Shown here piece after piece: positions 5,529 to 8,799 of a stretch of 8,799 nucleotides of DNA. Positions within the stretch are counted from its first letter, which is position 1; each line of letters begins with the position of its first letter. The notes beneath the pieces are model-generated. The model did no database searches. It was not told where the DNA came from and saw nothing but the letters and a program-made list of their open reading frames with translations. This DNA comes from Acidobacteriaceae bacterium (GTDB lineage Bacteria > Acidobacteriota > Terriglobia > Terriglobales > Acidobacteriaceae). The DNA lies in assembly GCA_030044455.1 (NCBI GenBank), contig JASHVU010000755.1, positions 1 to 8,799 on the forward strand, in the 5' to 3' direction. Made by a program: the position numbers and the translations under genes.

Positions 5529-6647
5529 ATGACGCCGGCTGTGGCGAACTCGCTGAAATGCCTTGCGGTAATTCTTGTTGGGGTGGGGATGGGCCAGCCT
5601 CATGCCAGGGGTCAGGAGCTGGTGGTGACGCGGCAGCTTGACCACCCGGTATTGACCACGCAATCGGCGGGGGCCGAGGGGAACAAATACGGCTTTGAAG
5701 GCGGAAGAGTGATCAAGCTGGATGGCGTCTACCACCTTTTTACGTCAGAGATGGTGGGGGACCCCCATTGGGTGCGGATGAAGCTGGCGCACTGGACGAG
5801 CCTCGACGGCGTCCACTGGAAGCGGCTGGGCACGCTGCGCGAGTCAAGCGGAGATTTTACCGGCAAGGACCCACGGGCGGCGCTTTGGTCGCCCATGCCG
5901 GTCTTCGACGACAGCGAGAACCGATGGGACCTGTTTTACGTGGCGTACCAGGCAGCACCCGACACGCCAAAACAATGGTTGACGAATCACGAAGGGCGCA
6001 TCTGGCGCGCTGTTTCGCAAACGCCGGGGAGAGCGGGAATCGGGGGACCATACAAAGACGTGGGCATCGTGCTCCAGCGCGGCAGGGAATCAGACTCGTG
6101 GGAAGGCCTGCAGGGAACAGACTCGTTCTTCCCGTACAAGGTCGGCACGAACTGGTACGCGCTCTATGGCAGCGCAAGGACCGAAAGCCTGCCCATTACG
6201 CTGTGGCAGGTAGGGCTGGCAATGGCGCCGGCAATCGGAGGGCCATGGAAACGCTGCACAGGAATGAACCCGCTTACGGTGGAACCGACGTTTATTGAGA
6301 ACCCGATCGTCTCGCGCCTCACCGATGGCGGCTACATTGCTGTTTACGACAATCACAAGCCCAATTCGATCGGGTACACGTTTTCGCGCGATGGCATTCA
6401 CTGGTCACCGGGACTGCAGTTGACAGTGCAGCGGGGCAGCGGCATCTGGGCCACGGAAGTGAGAACGCCGCTGGGACTGCTTGATGAGGGCAACGGACAA
6501 TTTACGCTTTTCTACTCCGCAAATGAACGAATTGCGGGCGGGCATAGCGATGCGAATGGAATCGTGCTGACGCCGGGAGCGGTAGGGATGGTGGAGGTGC
6601 GGCTGGAAGGCAAGAGCAGCTCGCCGGAAACCGCCGGCCGGCAATAA
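5529..6647 (+). CDS. Secreted GH43/GH32-like beta-propeller glycoside hydrolase
   Basis: The 372-residue product starts with a probable signal peptide (K10, hydrophobic 11-22, cleavage near 26-30). The rest reads as a five-bladed beta-propeller of the GH43/GH32/GH62 type. Blade-like repeats carry S-x-DG-x-HW turns (LDGVHWKRLG at 92-101 and RDGIHWSPGL at 287-296), as well as GFEGGRVIKLDGVYHLF (55-71), SPMPVFDDSENRWDLFYVAY (121-140) and GTDSFFPYKVGTNWYALYGS (196-215). Plausible active-site acids are E57, D127/D128, D198 and E257 (FIENPI), but which are catalytic cannot be fixed without a structure or alignment. Such enzymes cleave arabinose, xylose, galactose or fructose linkages; the substrate here is unknown. 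A Shine-Dalgarno (aggga, 5520-5524) supports the start. The gene lies 74 bp before the TonB-dependent receptor in the same direction, behind a LacI-type operator, so they probably form one polysaccharide-utilisation operon. A catalytically inactive sugar-binding propeller is the main alternative. Confidence 0.75.
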   Translation: MTPAVANSLKCLAVILVGVGMGQPHARGQELVVTRQLDHPVLTTQSAGAEGNKYGFEGGRVIKLDGVYHLFTSEMVGDPHWVRMKLAHWTSLDGVHWKRLGTLRESSGDFTGKDPRAALWSPMPVFDDSENRWDLFYVAYQAAPDTPKQWLTNHEGRIWRAVSQTPGRAGIGGPYKDVGIVLQRGRESDSWEGLQGTDSFFPYKVGTNWYALYGSARTESLPITLWQVGLAMAPAIGGPWKRCTGMNPLTVEPTFIENPIVSRLTDGGYIAVYDNHKPNSIGYTFSRDGIHWSPGLQLTVQRGSGIWATEVRTPLGLLDEGNGQFTLFYSANERIAGGHSDANGIVLTPGAVGMVEVRLEGKSSSPETAGRQ

Positions 6648-6710
6648 CTGAGTGAGAGCGAAACAACAAAAGGAAAGCGCATATCGCGATAAAGTACGAC
6701 GTTGAGAAAT

Positions 6711-6717
6711 GGGGAGG
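6711..6717 (+). promoter_or_regulatory. Strong Shine-Dalgarno of the receptor gene
   Basis: GGGGAGG lies 4 nt before the ATG at 6722 and is the best ribosome-binding site in the window. It supports that start and suggests efficient translation of the receptor relative to the weaker site on the upstream glycosidase gene. Confidence 0.7.
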
Positions 6718-6721
6718 CTCT

Positions 6722-8799
6722 ATGAAACTGACAGTGAAAACAAGATTTGCGGCTGTGATGGCTGCTATGGTTCTCTTTGCCGGCCTGAGTGGTTGGTCGC
6801 AGGCGAATCGCGCCACCATCACTGGAACCGTAACCGACCAAAGCGGCGCAATCATACCCGGCGCCCAGGTGACTGCCACGAACGCCGGGACCAATGTGCC
6901 TGCCTCGACGGTCTCGAATGACGTCGGCAATTATGTCATTCCCAACCTTTTCCCGGGCACCTACACGCTCGAGGTCAAGCGGGATGGGTTCGACACCTTC
7001 GTACGGCCCAACATCATCCTCAATTCCACTGAGGTAGCTCGCGTCGACGTACCGCTCAAAGTGGGGTCGACGAGCGAGACGGTCACCGTAACCACTGCTG
7101 CGCCGATTCTCGACATGGACACGGCCCAGGTGGGCACCAATATGAAGGCCGACGTGGTCAACCAGCTTCCGTTGAGCATTTATGGCGGCGGCCGTTTTAT
7201 TGAGGACTTCGCAGTGGAGATCACTCCCGGCTATTCGCTGGAGAGCTCGCCCTACGGCGCGGTAGTGAACGGCGGGCAGTGGTTCGTAAAGGACTACACG
7301 ATCGACGGAACGTCGGGCACATCGAACATTCGCGGCGACTCGATGGACGGCGGGCCCAGCATGGAGGCGGTTGAAGAATTGCAGGCTGAAACCAGCGGCA
7401 TCGATGCGGCAAGCGCCATTACCGGTGGCGGCCTCATGCATTTCAATCTGAAATCGGGAACCAACACCTTCCATGGCTCGGCATTCACTTATGGCCTCAA
7501 CGAGATTCTGGATGCCAACACCTGGACCAACGACAACCAGGGAGTGCCGAAGGCAAAGGACCGCGGCTGGGATTACGGATTCAGCCTGGGCGGCCCGGTC
7601 CGCAAGAACAAGACTTTCTTTTTCGGCACATTCGAGCGTTTCGACCGCACAGACTGGCGTTTGAACAGCGGCGGAGCAACCGTGCCGACAAGCGACTTTC
7701 TGCAGGGCAACTTCAGCGCATTGCTCGGCGCCCCGTTGTGGACCTATCAGGGCAACACGGTGCCTTGCGCCGGATCGAACTGCCCCGGAACACCCATTAT
7801 GGTGCAGAACAACGCAGGGCAGACGCTGCAGGCGCAGGTGGACATGATTTACGACCCGACCACGAAAAACCAGTTCACCAACAACACCATCCCCACCAGC
7901 CGCATGAGCGCGGTGGCGCAGAAGGTGAACAGTTTTTACTCCAGTTACGCCCCCAATCTGGGCGGCATTACCAACAACGAGCGCACGCTGCTCTCAAACA
8001 CGCCCAGCCAGACGCCCAATGAATTTGTTGTGAAGCTCGATCATGTGCTTACGGGCAAGGACCGCCTGACCGGCTCGTGGATCTACGATCACAAACCGCG
8101 CCTTCTCGATGACGGAGGCGGGGTGTGGGAGTCTGGCTCCTCGAATGGCGGCCCGCTCTCGGATATGCGCGAGCAGTACTACCATCAGCAGCAATACCGC
8201 ATCAGCGAGTCGCATACCTTCACACCCAACCTGCTGAATGTCTTCAACGTTACTGATTCGTACGACGACAACGGCAGCGTGCCGGCCGATCCGGGCAACT
8301 GGAATTCGCAGGTGGGATTTAGCGACGACGGCTCCGTCGACTTTCCTGAGATTTCGTTCAGCGACAATCAGACGGGCATCAGCGAGACGTTTATTGGCAA
8401 CACCTGGCAGGGAGACGTAGCCGGCGCGATCATCACTACCGGTGATTCGGTTACCTGGACGAAAGGCCGCCACAGCTTCAGCTTTGGCGGCGACTTTATT
8501 GCCCACGATGTGAACTACCGCTCCGGTTCCGGCGCATACAACTTCAATTTTTCTTATCTCAATACGTCGGGAGCGGGGTATCCCTACGACGGCTTTGGTT
8601 TTGCGACCTACGAGCTGGGCCAGGTGAACACTGCCGGTCAGACTGTGGCTTATAACCTTTACGGCCGGCAGAAGAACGTCGACCTCTTTGCGCAGGACAG
8701 CTACAAGGTGACGCAGAGGTTGACGGTGGATCTTGGCCTGCGGTGGATCTACAACACGCGCTTCCACGAAAAGAACGGCAACTGGGCCAACTTCGATCC
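6722..8799 (+). CDS. TonB-dependent outer-membrane receptor with carboxypeptidase regulatory-like domain (Oar-like), 3' end outside window
   Basis: The frame stays open from the ATG to the window end, giving 692 codons without a stop; acidobacterial relatives are usually about 1,000-1,200 residues, so roughly 60-70% is visible. Order of parts: signal peptide 1-28 (cleavage after WSQA); carboxypeptidase-regulatory-like beta-sandwich at about 32-112 (ATITGTVTDQSGAIIPGAQV, NYVIPNLFPGTYTLEV); a VTVTTAAPILD linker near 121; plug domain about 140-255 (QLPLSIYGGGRF, DYTIDGTSG, MEAVEELQAETSG, LKSGTNTFHGSAF); then the barrel, starting with the typical GFSLGGPVRKNKTFFFGTFE (about 287-306) and including HSFSFGGDFI and LTVDLGLRWIY. 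Such receptors sit in the outer membrane and import ligands, often oligosaccharides, using TonB-ExbBD energy. Placement directly behind a secreted glycosidase supports a sugar ligand. No SusD-like partner is seen before the window ends, in line with acidobacterial rather than Bacteroidetes systems. Confidence 0.92.
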   Translation, partial: MKLTVKTRFAAVMAAMVLFAGLSGWSQANRATITGTVTDQSGAIIPGAQVTATNAGTNVPASTVSNDVGNYVIPNLFPGTYTLEVKRDGFDTFVRPNIILNSTEVARVDVPLKVGSTSETVTVTTAAPILDMDTAQVGTNMKADVVNQLPLSIYGGGRFIEDFAVEITPGYSLESSPYGAVVNGGQWFVKDYTIDGTSGTSNIRGDSMDGGPSMEAVEELQAETSGIDAASAITGGGLMHFNLKSGTNTFHGSAFTYGLNEILDANTWTNDNQGVPKAKDRGWDYGFSLGGPVRKNKTFFFGTFERFDRTDWRLNSGGATVPTSDFLQGNFSALLGAPLWTYQGNTVPCAGSNCPGTPIMVQNNAGQTLQAQVDMIYDPTTKNQFTNNTIPTSRMSAVAQKVNSFYSSYAPNLGGITNNERTLLSNTPSQTPNEFVVKLDHVLTGKDRLTGSWIYDHKPRLLDDGGGVWESGSSNGGPLSDMREQYYHQQQYRISESHTFTPNLLNVFNVTDSYDDNGSVPADPGNWNSQVGFSDDGSVDFPEISFSDNQTGISETFIGNTWQGDVAGAIITTGDSVTWTKGRHSFSFGGDFIAHDVNYRSGSGAYNFNFSYLNTSGAGYPYDGFGFATYELGQVNTAGQTVAYNLYGRQKNVDLFAQDSYKVTQRLTVDLGLRWIYNTRFHEKNGNWANFD

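Noticed and set aside
5755..5765. GGGGG-A-CCCCC palindrome
   Set aside because: It lies within the glycosidase coding sequence and is explained by Val-Gly-Asp-Pro-His codons; the 1-nt loop cannot form a hairpin as drawn.
6512..7474. A 320-codon minus-strand open frame under the glycosidase end and receptor start
   Set aside because: It is the antisense shadow of the receptor, whose plus frame carries a signal peptide, a carboxypeptidase-like domain and plug motifs without interruption.
7994..8767. A 257-codon minus-strand open frame
   Set aside because: It lies opposite the receptor barrel; its His/Val/Ala-rich composition has no family pattern and is typical of an antisense frame in GC-rich coding DNA.

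Overview
The window most resembles a chromosomal segment of an Acidobacteriota member (class Terriglobia). This is inferred from gene style: a TonB-dependent receptor with an N-terminal carboxypeptidase-regulatory-like domain and Oar-type barrel, a membrane-anchored winged-helix regulator of a kind common in acidobacteria, and a TPR protein with acidobacterial-type repeats. No rRNA or other taxonomic marker is present, so the assignment is provisional. No tRNA, rRNA, CRISPR array or transposase gene was seen.

Left part (1-2504): the 3' end of a TPR protein gene (+) is followed by a 322-bp spacer with a strong hairpin, then cutC (+). cutC converges with a DeoR/GlpR-type sugar-responsive repressor gene (-), with 35 bp between their stop codons.

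Middle (2505-4345): a roughly 500-bp spacer holds a candidate deoR promoter, a short ORF resembling a truncated NTF2/SnoaL-like domain (+), and a 57-bp near-perfect palindrome bounded by CTAG. The palindrome contains the stop codons of both the NTF2-like fragment and the converging gene. That converging gene (-) encodes an OmpR/CadC-like winged helix, one transmembrane segment and a large extracytoplasmic domain of unknown function.

Right part (4346-8799): about 1.18 kb without a convincing gene precedes an apparent two-gene polysaccharide-utilisation unit. It encodes a secreted GH43/GH32-like beta-propeller glycosidase and, 74 bp downstream, a TonB-dependent outer-membrane receptor that runs off the window end. 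A perfect 12-bp LacI-type palindrome lies 88 bp before the glycosidase start, so control by a LacI-family repressor encoded elsewhere is likely. The simplest model is that the receptor imports an oligosaccharide released or trimmed by the glycosidase. The substrate cannot be read from the sequence. No clearly new system is visible; the palindromic mini-element, the orphan membrane regulator and the structured leaders deserve the closest look.
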